A stretch of DNA of 64,000 nt from Streptomyces sp. NBC_00690 (GCF_036226685.1 NZ_CP109009.1:5297501-5361500), one strand, 5' to 3'. Positions 28,926-39,436 are shown, counted from the stretch's first letter. Numbers and translations: made by a program. Notes: generated by a model from the letters alone, not told the origin.

Positions 28926-29025
28926 GCGCACGGGGAACTGACCCCGAGGGAGCCCTGCGCGCAACAACCGACGAGGTGTCGCCCGCCTGGGCACCCGGGA
29001 TCGTCAAGAACGATGACCCGGAGGA
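28926..29025 (+). promoter_or_regulatory. structured leader of glyA and its ribosome site
   Basis: GCGCA (28926-28930) pairs with TGCGC (28956-28960) and encloses CGGGG (28931-28935) / CCCCG (28942-28946). GCCC/GGGC pairs follow near 28981-28992. GGAGGAC before the ATG is the ribosome site. The fold does not match the glycine aptamer consensus I know. Confidence 0.35.
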
Positions 29026-29029
29026 CGTC

Positions 29030-30298
29030 ATGAGCCTGCCCCCGCTCCATCCCGCGCTACGCGCCACCGATCCGGAACTGGCCGAACTCATCCTCGCCGA
29101 GGAACAGCTTCAAGCCACCACTCTGAGGCTCATCCCCAGCGAGAACTATGTCTCCGCCGCCGTTTTGGAAGCGTCCGGCACGGTCCTTCAGAACAAGTAC
29201 AGCGAGGGGTATGCCGGCCGCCGCTACTACGAGGGCCAGCAGAACATCGACCAGGTCGAACGGCTCGCGGTCTCCCGGGCCAAGGACCTGTTCGGTGTCG
29301 AGCACGCCAATGTGCAGCCCTACTCGGGCTCCCCGGCCAACCTCGCCGTCTATCTGGCCTTCGCCGAGCCCGGGGACACCGTGATGGGGATGGCACTTCC
29401 GATGGGCGGGCACCTCACACACGGCTGGGGCGTCTCCGCCACCGGACGCTGGTTCCGCGGTGTGCAGTACGGCGTACGCCAGGACACCGGATTGATCGAC
29501 TTCGACGAGGTCCGCGAGCTGGCGCTCAAGGAACGCCCGAAGATCATTTTCTGTGGTGGTACCGCCCTTCCCCGAACCATCGACTTCGCCGCCTTCGCGG
29601 ACATCGCCCGTGAGTCCGGTGCCGTCCTCGTCGCCGACATCGCGCACATTGCCGGGCTGATCGCAGGCGGCGCCCATCCTTCCCCCGCACCGCACGCGGA
29701 CGTCATCTCCACAACCACGCACAAGACGCTCCGAGGCCCCCGTGGAGCGATGCTGATGTCCCGCGAGGAGCACGCCAAGGCGATCGACAAGGCTGTCTTC
29801 CCCGGTCTCCAGGGCGGGCCCCACAACCAGACCACCGCGGCCATCGCCGTGGCCCTTCGCGAGGCGGCGCAACCCTCCTTCCGCAGCTATGCGCATGCCG
29901 TGGTCGCCAACGCCCGGGCGCTGGCCGACGAACTGCTCGCACGTGGTTTCGACCTGGTCTCCGGCGGCACGGACAACCATCTGATCCTGATGGACCTCAC
30001 CCCCAAGGACGTCCCCGGCAAGATCGCGGCCAAGGCCCTCGACCGGGCCGGGATCGTCGTGAACTACAACACCGTCCCCTATGACCCGCGCAAGCCGTTC
30101 GATCCTTCCGGCATCCGCATCGGTACGCCCTCCCTCACCTCGCGAGGGTTGGGCACCGACCAGATGGCCGCCGTGGCGGACTGGATCGACCGAGGTGTGA
30201 CCGCTGCCGGCGCAGGCGATGAGGACGCATTGGCCGCGATCCGCTCTGAGGTGGCCGAGTTGATGGCCGCCCATCCCGCCCCGGGGCTCACCGGCTAG
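29030..30298 (+). CDS. glyA: serine hydroxymethyltransferase
   Basis: ATG 29030 follows GGAGGAC with ideal spacing and gives 422 residues. The frame is open 126 nt upstream without homology. Motifs include LIPSENYVS, NKYSEGYAGRRYYEGQQNID, the THKTLRGPRGAML loop with the PLP Lys, and FPGLQGGPHN. The enzyme converts serine and THF to glycine and 5,10-methylene-THF, and supplies FolD, PurN and PurH encoded upstream. A few usual glycine residues near the PLP loop are replaced, but all catalytic positions I can judge are present. Confidence 0.97.
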   Translation: MSLPPLHPALRATDPELAELILAEEQLQATTLRLIPSENYVSAAVLEASGTVLQNKYSEGYAGRRYYEGQQNIDQVERLAVSRAKDLFGVEHANVQPYSGSPANLAVYLAFAEPGDTVMGMALPMGGHLTHGWGVSATGRWFRGVQYGVRQDTGLIDFDEVRELALKERPKIIFCGGTALPRTIDFAAFADIARESGAVLVADIAHIAGLIAGGAHPSPAPHADVISTTTHKTLRGPRGAMLMSREEHAKAIDKAVFPGLQGGPHNQTTAAIAVALREAAQPSFRSYAHAVVANARALADELLARGFDLVSGGTDNHLILMDLTPKDVPGKIAAKALDRAGIVVNYNTVPYDPRKPFDPSGIRIGTPSLTSRGLGTDQMAAVADWIDRGVTAAGAGDEDALAAIRSEVAELMAAHPAPGLTG

Positions 30299-30332
30299 TG
30301 GATCGGGCCGGCAGATCCGGCCAGTGGTATCG

Positions 30333-30369
30333 GGTGGCCGGGTCGCCCCCGTTTGACGATCCGGCCACC
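30333..30369. terminator. terminator between glyA and the minus-strand secreted protein gene
   Basis: GGTGGCCGG (30333-30341) and CCGGCCACC (30361-30369) form a perfect 9-bp stem. A smaller stem GGCCGG/CCGGCC (30306-30322) precedes it. It serves the convergent genes on both sides. Confidence 0.75.
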
Positions 30370-30411
30370 TGCTGGGCCGCTGAGCCGCCCCCGTGGCGTC
30401 TCAGCCGCCCG

Positions 30412-31200
30412 TCAGCTGACGACAGTCCCGTCCTTCCCGCCCCTTCGTCCGAGGAGCGGGAGGAACCTTCGCCACATCGACAGCAGTGCGGCCGAACCGG
30501 CCCCCAGCACCAGGCCCGGTATCGCCCACCACCAGCCCTTCCCGAGGTCCGAGGCGGACCCCGCCGACGCGGCTGCTCCGCCCCCGCTCGACCCGCTGTC
30601 CGACATCCGGCCGGTGTCGTCCGCCGCACCACCGTCCACCGCACTTCGGTCGCCCCCGGCTGACGCTCCCCCTGAGGACCCTGAGGACCCTGAGGACCCT
30701 GAGGACCCTGAGCCGGGCGCCCCGGGTTTTGGATCCACCGGCTCCACCAGCTTCGGGTTGCCCAACAGCCCCAGCTCCTTGAGCAGCCCGGCAAGCCGGG
30801 CAGGCTGCTCCACCTCACGCCAGACACCCTTCATGGGTGGCTCATCGGTCTCCGAGAACGACGAGAGCGTCCAGATGGTGTCGAAGGTCTTGCTCGGATA
30901 GAGCCGATCCACCCGCCAGGCCCTGATGTCGTGCACCAACCAGGAGACCTGGACGCCGTATGGCTCCTGCGCCTGCGCACTCAGATGCTCCGGTGGGCTC
31001 GCCTGACCGTCCCTCTGCTCGCCCAGCAGCCCGAGCAAGGTCTGATACCTCTCGTCAGCGACGGACAGCGCGGCAGCCCGCTCGAGGTTCGAAGTGGTCA
31101 GCAACACGCTCGTCGGTCCACCTGCCAGCGCGCTCGATGCCCATGACCAGCTCATCGCCAAGGCCACGGCCAGCGCGGCAACACATCGCCACAGTCGCAT
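30412..31200 (-). CDS. secreted or C-terminally anchored protein of the sigma/anti-sigma operon
   Basis: ATG 31200 has GGGGGAAG upstream and yields 262 residues. A signal peptide (LWRCVAALAVALAMSWSWASSALA) is followed by a 125-residue domain, with LERAAALSVADERYQTLLGLL and VSWLVHDIRAWRVDRLY. A Gly/Ser-rich spacer contains a GSS repeat, and one TM helix (WWWAIPGLVLGAGSAALLSMW) plus a basic tail end the protein. It should sit outside the cell, anchored at the C-terminus. It is third in an operon with the sigma factor and anti-sigma genes, 61 nt after the latter, which suggests a role in the sensed signal. I do not recognise the domain. Confidence 0.7.
   Translation of the reverse strand: MRLWRCVAALAVALAMSWSWASSALAGGPTSVLLTTSNLERAAALSVADERYQTLLGLLGEQRDGQASPPEHLSAQAQEPYGVQVSWLVHDIRAWRVDRLYPSKTFDTIWTLSSFSETDEPPMKGVWREVEQPARLAGLLKELGLLGNPKLVEPVDPKPGAPGSGSSGSSGSSGSSGGASAGGDRSAVDGGAADDTGRMSDSGSSGGGAAASAGSASDLGKGWWWAIPGLVLGAGSAALLSMWRRFLPLLGRRGGKDGTVVS
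30671..30712. repeat. 9-nt tandem repeat CCTGAGGAC
   Basis: Four full copies and a partial fifth encode GSSGSSG in the spacer of the secreted protein. Length variation by replication slippage would keep the frame. Confidence 0.8.
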
Positions 31201-31261
31201 TCTTCCCCCAGAGGTCCGCCCGGTACGGCCCATCCGCACCGCGTCACCTCTGGTACACCGC

Positions 31262-32498
31262 TCAACCCGATGGGGTTCCCGCTTCTGTGGCATCACTTCG
31301 GGGTCGGATGGATTCCGCGATCTCCACGGCTCGGGACAGCGTGGCCACTCCCTCCAGTCGGAGCGTCGTCCGCCGCCCGTCGACCGACCACAGCAGGGTG
31401 GGGCCCGCGGTCCGTTCCGTGTGGGTCCAGTCGCCTTGGTCGTCCTGCAACGGCAACCGCAGGAGATGGGGCTCGGAGAACCAGAGCCCGTTGTCGCCGC
31501 CCAGGGTCACCCAGGTCGGCATCAACGGCGTCTGCTTGGCGAACCCCACGTCGACGGAGGCCCGGAACTCGTCCAGTCGCACCACCCGCCCCCGCTCGCT
31601 CCAGCACAGCGTCAGCACGGAACGCCCGCCGGTCACCTCGGTCAGTGCCACCGCCTGCGGCCTGCCGAGCACCGTGGGCAACTGGGCGCGGAAGCCGGCG
31701 CGGCGCTCCGCTTCGGCCAACGGCAGCGGCTTCTCACAGCCCGGAGTCGGTGTGCCGGGGCGTGGTGTCGCCGATGGCTCATGGGTCACCCGCACCCCGC
31801 CGAAGCCGAACCAGTCCGCCACCGCAGCCCGCACCGGAGGTGTGAGCACCAGCAAGACCAGCACCCCGGAGAGCACGACCGCCCAGGACCGCCAGCGCAG
31901 CAGGGCCCGGCGCCACAACCGCCGTACCCGCCCGGCTCGCTCTGCCCGACCCGCCCGCCATACCCGCCAGGCTCGGCCCAGGGGTCGGCGCGCGGGCCCA
32001 TCCCCACCATGAGCAGCGCGTGCCGCATGCTGTCGCCCCTGACCGGATGCGCCCTCCAGCTGACCAGCGGATGCGGATGCGGATGCGGATGCGGATGTGG
32101 ATGAGAACCCGGCGGGACCACACGCTTCGCCAGCAGCCATATCGACGGCAGCCATATCGACGGCAGCCGCATCGGCTGCGGGGTGGGCCGGAGGAGTGAA
32201 TTCCGCCGAAATGGGCCCGGGTGCGGGCAAGGACACGGACAGGGACAAGGGCACCGATGCAGCCGGGTCTGAGCTCGCCCGCTCGGCGAGGATCCGCGCC
32301 AGCACCCGCTCGGCCATCGTCTCGCCGTCCACATCGGGTATCCGCAGACCGCGGCCCAGCACCCGCAGTTCCTGGGCCAACGCCTCCTGCCGCTCGCCCG
32401 CCTCCTGCCCAGAGCCAGCCGCCTGCCGCTCGCCGAATTCCCACGCCCCCTGCCGCCCGCTCGCCCGCGCCTGGTCCTTCGGCCCGGGCCGCTCACCC

Positions 32499-32506
<8 letters not shown>
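31262..32506 (-). CDS. putative transmembrane anti-sigma factor
   Basis: ATG 32506 lies 7-8 nt after GGGAGG and overlaps the sigma gene by 8 nt, so the GTG at 32515 is less likely. The 414-residue product has a cytoplasmic part (1-195) with low-complexity repeats. A TM helix follows near 200-220 (SWAVVLSGVLVLLVLTPPV), then an extracytoplasmic domain of about 190 residues with two cysteines. This topology and position after an ECF sigma gene fit an anti-sigma factor (inference); no ZAS zinc motif HxxxCxxC was found. The DNA includes six copies of a 6-nt repeat. Confidence 0.72.
32068..32103. repeat. 6-nt tandem repeat CGGATG
   Basis: Five exact copies and one variant (TGGATG) encode alternating Ser-Ala in the cytoplasmic part of the anti-sigma protein. 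A 15-nt direct repeat CATATCGACGGCAGC (32138-32152, 32153-32167) lies next to it. Confidence 0.8.
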
Positions 32507-34188
<1,682 letters not shown>

Positions 34189-34502
34189 GCGGGCACCGGC
34201 GCCCGGCTCGGTTCGCCCCGGTGGCCCCGGCCCCCGTACCGTCGGGTGCGGCGCGAGCCGCGGCCCGCGGGTCGACCGTCGGAAAAGGTCGGTGTTTGAC
34301 CGCCGGCGGGCGGTATTGCAGCCGCCCGCACCAACCCTGACCAGCCACGGGGCAACCTTGAGGCCGGCCGGCAGCGCCGGGTGTGTCCAACGCCTCTGGT
34401 CACATGCACCGTGCAGCCGCCACACTGGCGGCTGCACCACATCCGTCAACAGCTGACGTGCGGATGGACAGCCAGCCCGTACGAGACGATGAGGAGAACG
34501 AC
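34189..34502. promoter_or_regulatory. 314-nt trpS - 2H phosphoesterase spacer with two hairpins
   Basis: GCGGGCGG/CCGCCCGC (34306-34313, 34322-34329) and GTGCAGCCGCC/GGCGGCTGCAC (34411-34421, 34427-34437) are perfect stems. Both contain the string GCAGCCGCC, so the last arm can pair with either site. The second is probably a terminator, or an attenuator 65 nt before the next gene. Confidence 0.5.
34411..34437 (+). terminator. 11-bp hairpin between trpS and the 2H phosphoesterase gene
   Basis: Perfect 11-bp arms with a 5-nt loop ACACT. It lies 222 nt past the trpS stop. Confidence 0.6.
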
Positions 34503-35093
34503 GTGGGGACCGTAACGCTCGGCGTTTCGATCGCGGTCCCGGAGCCCTACGGCAGCCTGCTCCAAGAGCGGCGTGTGGGCTTCGGTGACCCCGCCGCACA
34601 TGGGATTCCCACGCACATCACCCTCCTGCCGCCGACCGAGGCGGACCCCGCGCTGCTGCCCGCCATCGAGGCCCACCTCACAGAGATCGCCCGCGCCGGT
34701 CGACCGTTCCCGATGCGCCTGTGCGGTACGGGCACCTTCCGCCCCGTGTCGCCCGTGGTCTTCATCCAGGTGGTCGAGGGCGCGGCGGCCTGCTCCTGGT
34801 TGCAGAAGCGGGTGCGGGACGACTCCGGGCCGCTGGTGCGCGAGCTCCAGTTCTCGTACCACCCGCACGTGACGGTGGCGCACGCCATCTCCGAAGAGGC
34901 GATGGACCGCGCCTATGCGGAGCTGGCGGAGTTCGAGGCGGCTTGGACGTGCGCCTCCTTCGCCCTCTACGAACAGGGTGCGGACGGTGTGTGGCGCAAG
35001 CTGCACGAGTACGCGTTCGGCGGTGGCATCGGATCCGTGCCGGCCCAGGGCTCCCCGGTCGACGAGCCGGCCACGGCGCCCTCCACCTCGTAA
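34503..35093 (+). CDS. 2'-5' RNA ligase family (2H phosphoesterase)
   Basis: GTG 34503 follows GAGGAGAACGAC and gives 196 residues, so the longer reading from 34383, which crosses a hairpin, is rejected. The two HxT motifs of the 2H fold are present: HITLLPP near residue 38 and HVTVAHA near 122. Such enzymes cleave or join 2'-5' or cyclic phosphates in RNA or nucleotides; the true substrate is unknown. The last 20 residues are disordered. Confidence 0.88.
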   Translation: MGTVTLGVSIAVPEPYGSLLQERRVGFGDPAAHGIPTHITLLPPTEADPALLPAIEAHLTEIARAGRPFPMRLCGTGTFRPVSPVVFIQVVEGAAACSWLQKRVRDDSGPLVRELQFSYHPHVTVAHAISEEAMDRAYAELAEFEAAWTCASFALYEQGADGVWRKLHEYAFGGGIGSVPAQGSPVDEPATAPSTS

Positions 35094-35108
35094 CGTCCCC
35101 GGGGGACG
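35094..35108. terminator. self-complementary stem at the 2H gene end
   Basis: CGTCCCC and GGGGACG flank one base and begin right after the stop codon. The loop is too short for a normal hairpin unless pairs open. Confidence 0.3.
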
Positions 35109-35229
35109 CTGCGACCCCGCCGCACCCACCGGGTGCCCCTGACGCGGTGGACTGCCCCGGCACTGGGTCAAGATCACCCGGTCGAATTCACACGGTTGAG
35201 CTCGCAGGGTCGAGATCACACGGCGGACA

Positions 35230-35985
35230 TCAGAGGGGCAGTCGGCGAAAGAGGCCGCGCGGCGCGTGCCGCAGGGCCGTCATCACCACCCTCAGCACCC
35301 CCGGCACCCAGATGGCCTCGCTCCTGCGCCGCAGTCCCAGCTCCACGGCCGTGGCGACCGCCTCGGGGGTGGTGGCGAGGGGTGCCTCGGGCATACCGGC
35401 CGTCATACGGGTCCGTACGAACCCGGGGCGCACCACCATGACGTGGACCCCGGTGCCGTGGAGTGCGTCCCCGAGGCCCTGGGCGAAGGCGTCCAGACCG
35501 GCTTTGCTGGAGCCGTAGATGAAGTTGGTGCGGCGGGCGCGTTCGCCCGCGACTGACGAGAGCACCACCAGCGAGCCGTGCCCCTGGTTCTGGAGGGCCA
35601 CCGCGCAGATCAGTCCGGCCGAGACGGCGCCCGTGTAGTTGGTCTGGGCGACGCGGACCGCGGCCGGGGGGTCGCCCTCGTCGTTCGCCTGGTCGCCGAG
35701 GACCCCGAACGCGAGCAGCACCAGGTCGATGTCCCCCTCGGCGAAGACCTTTCCGAGTACCTCTTCGTGCGGAACCGGGTCGAGTGCATCGAAGGGCACG
35801 GTGCGCACCTCTGCGCCGAGCGTGCGCAGCGAGCCGGCCGCGGCCTCCAACTCGGGGGAGGGCCGGCCGGCCAACCAGACCGTACGGACGCGGCGGGCGA
35901 TCATCCGCCGGGCGACGGCCAGCCCGATCTCCGATGTGCCGCCGAGGACGAGGAGGGACTGCGGGGTGCCGAAGGCGTCCTTCAT
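35230..35985 (-). CDS. dprE2: decaprenylphospho-2-keto-ribose reductase (SDR)
   Basis: The 251-residue short-chain dehydrogenase has an AAGGAG ribosome site. The NAD(P) loop is LVLGGTSEIGLAVARR, followed by LLAFGVLGDQ, and the catalytic set is Ser in VVLSSVAG with YGSSK. DprE2 reduces the keto intermediate made by DprE1 to give decaprenylphosphoryl-arabinose. The head-to-tail dprE1 gene 66 nt upstream makes this assignment much more likely than a generic SDR. The protein lacks a membrane helix. Confidence 0.88.
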   Translation of the reverse strand: MKDAFGTPQSLLVLGGTSEIGLAVARRMIARRVRTVWLAGRPSPELEAAAGSLRTLGAEVRTVPFDALDPVPHEEVLGKVFAEGDIDLVLLAFGVLGDQANDEGDPPAAVRVAQTNYTGAVSAGLICAVALQNQGHGSLVVLSSVAGERARRTNFIYGSSKAGLDAFAQGLGDALHGTGVHVMVVRPGFVRTRMTAGMPEAPLATTPEAVATAVELGLRRRSEAIWVPGVLRVVMTALRHAPRGLFRRLPL

Positions 35986-36051
35986 GCCGGATGACTCCTT
36001 GGGGTGTGTTCTGACTGCTGGATCGGGGCAGGGCGCGGAACGGCCGCGGTG

Positions 36052-37479
36052 TCAGAGGGCGAGGCGACGAGCCAGGTCGGAGCTGAAGACCCCCTGCGGG
36101 TCCAGTCGGGCTCGTAGTTCGCGGAAGTCCGCGAGCCGCGGATACATGCCGTCGAGGAGTTCGGGGCGGAGCCGGGAGTCCTTGGCGAGGTAGATCCGTC
36201 CGCCCGCCGCCGCGACCTCCTCGTCGAGTTCGTCGAGGAAGTCGCCCAGACCGTCCAGCCCGGCGGGAACGTCCAGCGCGAGCGTCCAGCCGGGCATGGG
36301 GAAGGAGAGCCAGCCGGGGTCCGCCGCGCCGAAGCGCTTCAGCACGGCGAGGAAGGAGGGGCAGCCCCGTTCGGCGATGCGTCGGACGATGCGCCGCAGG
36401 GCTTCCTCCTGGCCGTGGCCGACCACGAACTGGTACTGGACGAATCCGTCGGGGCCGTAGATCCGGTTCCAGTGCGGTACGGCGTCCAGGGGGTGGAAGA
36501 ACCTGGTCAGCGGCTGGAGTTCGGCTCTGCGGGACCGTGGTGCCCGGTGGTACCAGAAGGCGTTGAAGAGTCCCACCGAGGTTCGGTTGAGCAGTCCCCG
36601 CGGTACGTGGGCGGGGGGTGCGGGCAGCCGTCCCGGACGGAAGGCCAGTGGTGTCCGTCGGGCCCGGGCGTCCAACGCGTCCAGTGGGGCGTGCTCCCCG
36701 CGGGTGAGGACCGCACGTCCGAGGGATCGGCCGCGGGCGAGGAGGTCGATCCAGGCGACGGAGTAGCGGTAGCGGTGGTCGTCGGTGGTGAGTCTGGACA
36801 GCAGATCGTCCAGGTCGGTGGCGCGCTCGGTGTCCACCGCCACCAAGGAGGTCTCCACCCGGTGCAGCCGTACGGTCGCGGACAGGACCACTCCGGTGAG
36901 TCCCATGCCGCCCGCCGTGGCGTCGAAGAGGGCGGTGCCGGGCCGAACGGTCTGGATCTCGCCGTCGGCGGTCAGCAGGTCGATGGATTCCACATGGCGC
37001 GAGAAGGAGCCGCTGACGTGGTGGTTCTTGCCGTGGATGTCCGCACCGAACGCGCCTCCCACGGTCACTTGTCGGGTGCCGGGTGTCACCGGGACGAACC
37101 AGCCGAGCGGGAGCAGCACCTCCATCAGTTGGTGCAGGCTCACTCCGGCGTCACAGGTCACGGTTCCGCTGTGCGTGTCGATGCCGTGGATGCGGGCGAG
37201 AGCGGTCATGTCGAGCACACAGCCGCCGGCGTTCTGGGCGGCGTCGCCGTAGGCACGCCCGAGACCTCGTGCGATCCCGCCCCGCGCGCCCAGGCTCCGG
37301 ACCACTGCCGCGGTCTGCTCGGCGGAGCGCGGACGCACCATCCGTGCGGTGGTCGGTGCCGTACGTCCCCAGCCGCTCAGTCGGACGAACGGATCGGCCT
37401 CGTCGAGGAGGCTCGATGGGGTGCCGGTGTCCACGAAGCCGTCGGGCGGAGCGGGGTCAGAGGGAGTGTCGACAGACAT
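36052..37479 (-). CDS. dprE1: decaprenylphosphoryl-ribose 2-oxidase (FAD)
   Basis: The 475-residue FAD enzyme is DprE1-like throughout. It has a PCMH FAD-binding domain (GIARGLGRAYGDAAQN, GTRQVTVGGAFGADIHGKNHH) and the C-terminal stretch KRFGAADPGWLSFPMPGWTLALDVP, with the catalytic-type Lys in YLAKDSR (Lys433). In the M. tuberculosis enzyme as I recall it, GWNICVDFP contains Cys387; here the aligned residue is Ala401. It oxidises decaprenylphosphoryl-ribose before DprE2. The dprE1-dprE2 operon faces away from the PAP2-ubiA pair. About 20 extra N-terminal residues are disordered. Confidence 0.92.
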   Translation of the reverse strand: MSVDTPSDPAPPDGFVDTGTPSSLLDEADPFVRLSGWGRTAPTTARMVRPRSAEQTAAVVRSLGARGGIARGLGRAYGDAAQNAGGCVLDMTALARIHGIDTHSGTVTCDAGVSLHQLMEVLLPLGWFVPVTPGTRQVTVGGAFGADIHGKNHHVSGSFSRHVESIDLLTADGEIQTVRPGTALFDATAGGMGLTGVVLSATVRLHRVETSLVAVDTERATDLDDLLSRLTTDDHRYRYSVAWIDLLARGRSLGRAVLTRGEHAPLDALDARARRTPLAFRPGRLPAPPAHVPRGLLNRTSVGLFNAFWYHRAPRSRRAELQPLTRFFHPLDAVPHWNRIYGPDGFVQYQFVVGHGQEEALRRIVRRIAERGCPSFLAVLKRFGAADPGWLSFPMPGWTLALDVPAGLDGLGDFLDELDEEVAAAGGRIYLAKDSRLRPELLDGMYPRLADFRELRARLDPQGVFSSDLARRLAL

Positions 37480-37631
37480 AGCGTCGACCGTATAGCCGGT
37501 TATGCCCGCATTTTCGTAGTGTCTTGCTGACTCGCCGAAATGGGTGATTAAACGAGTGTCATCAAAGAATGGCGTGAAAACTGGGCGATCGCCCAGAAGA
37601 GTCGCCCCTGGTTCATGGGAAGGGGTGGTGG

Positions 37632-38426
37632 ATGACCGACGCAGTGGACACCGGATGTGCCGGACACGCCGAGGCGGACCGCGGCCGGGCTGCGACCGAT
37701 GGTGGATGGCTGGCCGCCGATCGACGGCTGCTGTCCGCGATGCGGGAGTGCGGCGCCCAGCCGGAGATCGCCGCGGTCGCCCGAGCGCTCTCCTTCGTCG
37801 GTGAACACGGCGCGCTCTGGCTCGCCGCCGGCCTGGTGCACGCGGCAGTGGACCGGAAACGCCGGAGGGCGTGGCTCCGGGCGACGGTCGTGGTCGGCGG
37901 GGCGCATCTCGTGAGCGTGGGCGTCAAACGGGTGGTGCGCAGAGCACGCCCCGGCGCGACTTCTTACCCACCTGCGCCGAACGGAACGGAAGCCGGCGCC
38001 CCGGGGCGCAGGTGGCAAGAAGACGCCTGTGCCTCCGGTACCACCCATACCGCCCGTGCCTCCAGTACTGCCCGTACCGCCTGTGCCGTCCGCCCGGGTG
38101 TGTACGCCTCGAAGCGGGACGACGCGCAGCGGTCGTCCGGGCCATCCGCATGGCCACCCCTGGTGAGCACCGCAGGCCGCTACTCCTTCCCCAGTTCCCA
38201 CGCCACCTCGGCCGCCGCGGCTGCCGTAGCCTTCGGCGCCCTGCTGCCCGCGGCGCGGCGGCTGCTGCCCCCGGTCGCTGCCGCCATGTGCGTCTCCCGG
38301 CTCGTCGTCGGCGTCCACTACCCCACCGACATCGCCGCAGGTGCCGCGCTCGGCGGGCTCGCCGCCCACCTCGGACACCGTTGGACGCTCCGCCCCCTCG
38401 CCGTGGGAGGAGGGCATGATGAATGA
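37632..38426 (+). CDS. PAP2 phosphatase, probably acting on decaprenyl-phospho-5-phosphoribose
   Basis: The 264-residue membrane phosphatase carries the three PAP2 signatures: KRVVRRARP, SFPSSHATS and SRLVVGVHYPTD. About 70 low-complexity residues (roughly 108-178) are inserted between motifs 1 and 2, unlike the compact family. Divergent from dprE1 and overlapping ubiA by 11 nt, it is placed to remove the 5-phosphate in the decaprenyl-phospho-arabinose pathway, as Rv3807c does in mycobacteria (inference from context). GGGG before the ATG is the ribosome site. Confidence 0.85.
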   Translation: MTDAVDTGCAGHAEADRGRAATDGGWLAADRRLLSAMRECGAQPEIAAVARALSFVGEHGALWLAAGLVHAAVDRKRRRAWLRATVVVGGAHLVSVGVKRVVRRARPGATSYPPAPNGTEAGAPGRRWQEDACASGTTHTARASSTARTACAVRPGVYASKRDDAQRSSGPSAWPPLVSTAGRYSFPSSHATSAAAAAVAFGALLPAARRLLPPVAAAMCVSRLVVGVHYPTDIAAGAALGGLAAHLGHRWTLRPLAVGGGHDE

Positions 38427-39381
38427 ACCCGGCACCGCCCTGCTGGTACGGCCCGAGCGGGGGTCCAGGCGCTCGCCCGCGCCGCCCCGCGGCGGTCTGC
38501 TGGCCGGGCTGCTGAGGACCGCCAGACCCCGGCAGTGGGTCAAGAACCTGCTGGTCCTCGCCGCGCCCGCCGCCGCGGGCGAACTGGATTCCCGATCCAC
38601 GGCGGCCCGGCTCGCGGTCGTCTTTGTCCTCTTCACCGCTGCCGCGGCGGCCGTCTATCTGATCAACGATGCCCGGGACGCTGAAGCGGACCGCGCCCAT
38701 CCGGTCAAGTGTCGCCGCCCGGTCGCCGCCGGGCTGGTGCCCGTACAGCTGGCCTACGTCGTCGGCGCACTCCTCGCCGCCCTCGCCGTGGCGGGCGCCG
38801 CCGCCTTCTGCAACGCCATGACCGGGGCGCTGATCACCGCGTACCTCTCCATGCAACTCGCCTACTGCATCTGGCTGAAACACGTACTCGTCGTCGATAT
38901 GGCCGTCGTCACCACCGGCTTTCTGCTGCGTGCCATGACCGGAGGAGTGGCACTCGACATTCCGCTCTCCCGGTGGTTCCTGATCACCACGGGGTTCGGA
39001 GCGCTGTTCATGGTGGCGGCCAAGCGCTACTCGGAAGCCGTGCAGATGGACGGCAGGGGCGGCGGCAAGGGCGCGACCAGGGCCCTGCTGAGCGAGTACA
39101 CCACCGGCTATCTGCGTTTCGTCTGGCAGCTCGCGGCCTCGGTCGCCGTACTCGCCTACTGCCTCTGGGCCCTGGAGAACGGCGTCCCGAACGAGTCCGC
39201 ACTGCTGCCCTGGCGGCAACTCTCGATGATCGCCTTCATCCTCGCGGTCCTGCGGTACGCCGTGTTCGCCGATCGCGGGACGGCCGGTGAACCCGAGGAC
39301 GTGGTGCTGGGCGACCGGGCGCTGGCGGTGATCGGTCTGGTGTGGGCCGCGATGTATGCGTGCGCAGTCGCCGGACTGTGA
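38416..39381 (+). CDS. ubiA: decaprenyl-phosphate phosphoribosyltransferase (UbiA family)
   Basis: ATG 38416 follows GGAGG by 5 nt; ATG 38419 is an alternative. The 321-residue protein has about nine TM helices. It carries the prenyltransferase motif LINDARDAEADRAHP (NDxxDxxxD). RPRQWVKNLLV at the N-terminus and MVAAKRYSE mark the branch of Rv3806c, which joins PRPP to decaprenyl phosphate. The gene overlaps the PAP2 gene, so the two proteins are made together. Streptomycetes do not make mycobacterial arabinogalactan, so the end product here is unclear. Confidence 0.9.
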   Translation: MMNEPGTALLVRPERGSRRSPAPPRGGLLAGLLRTARPRQWVKNLLVLAAPAAAGELDSRSTAARLAVVFVLFTAAAAAVYLINDARDAEADRAHPVKCRRPVAAGLVPVQLAYVVGALLAALAVAGAAAFCNAMTGALITAYLSMQLAYCIWLKHVLVVDMAVVTTGFLLRAMTGGVALDIPLSRWFLITTGFGALFMVAAKRYSEAVQMDGRGGGKGATRALLSEYTTGYLRFVWQLAASVAVLAYCLWALENGVPNESALLPWRQLSMIAFILAVLRYAVFADRGTAGEPEDVVLGDRALAVIGLVWAAMYACAVAGL

Positions 39382-39436
39382 TCTTCCGATGCATGATCCG
39401 GCCACTGCCGACGGCAACGGAGGGTAGGCGTAGGCC

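Noticed and set aside
28865..29029. Glycine riboswitch upstream of glyA
   Set aside because: The conserved aptamer strings are not present.
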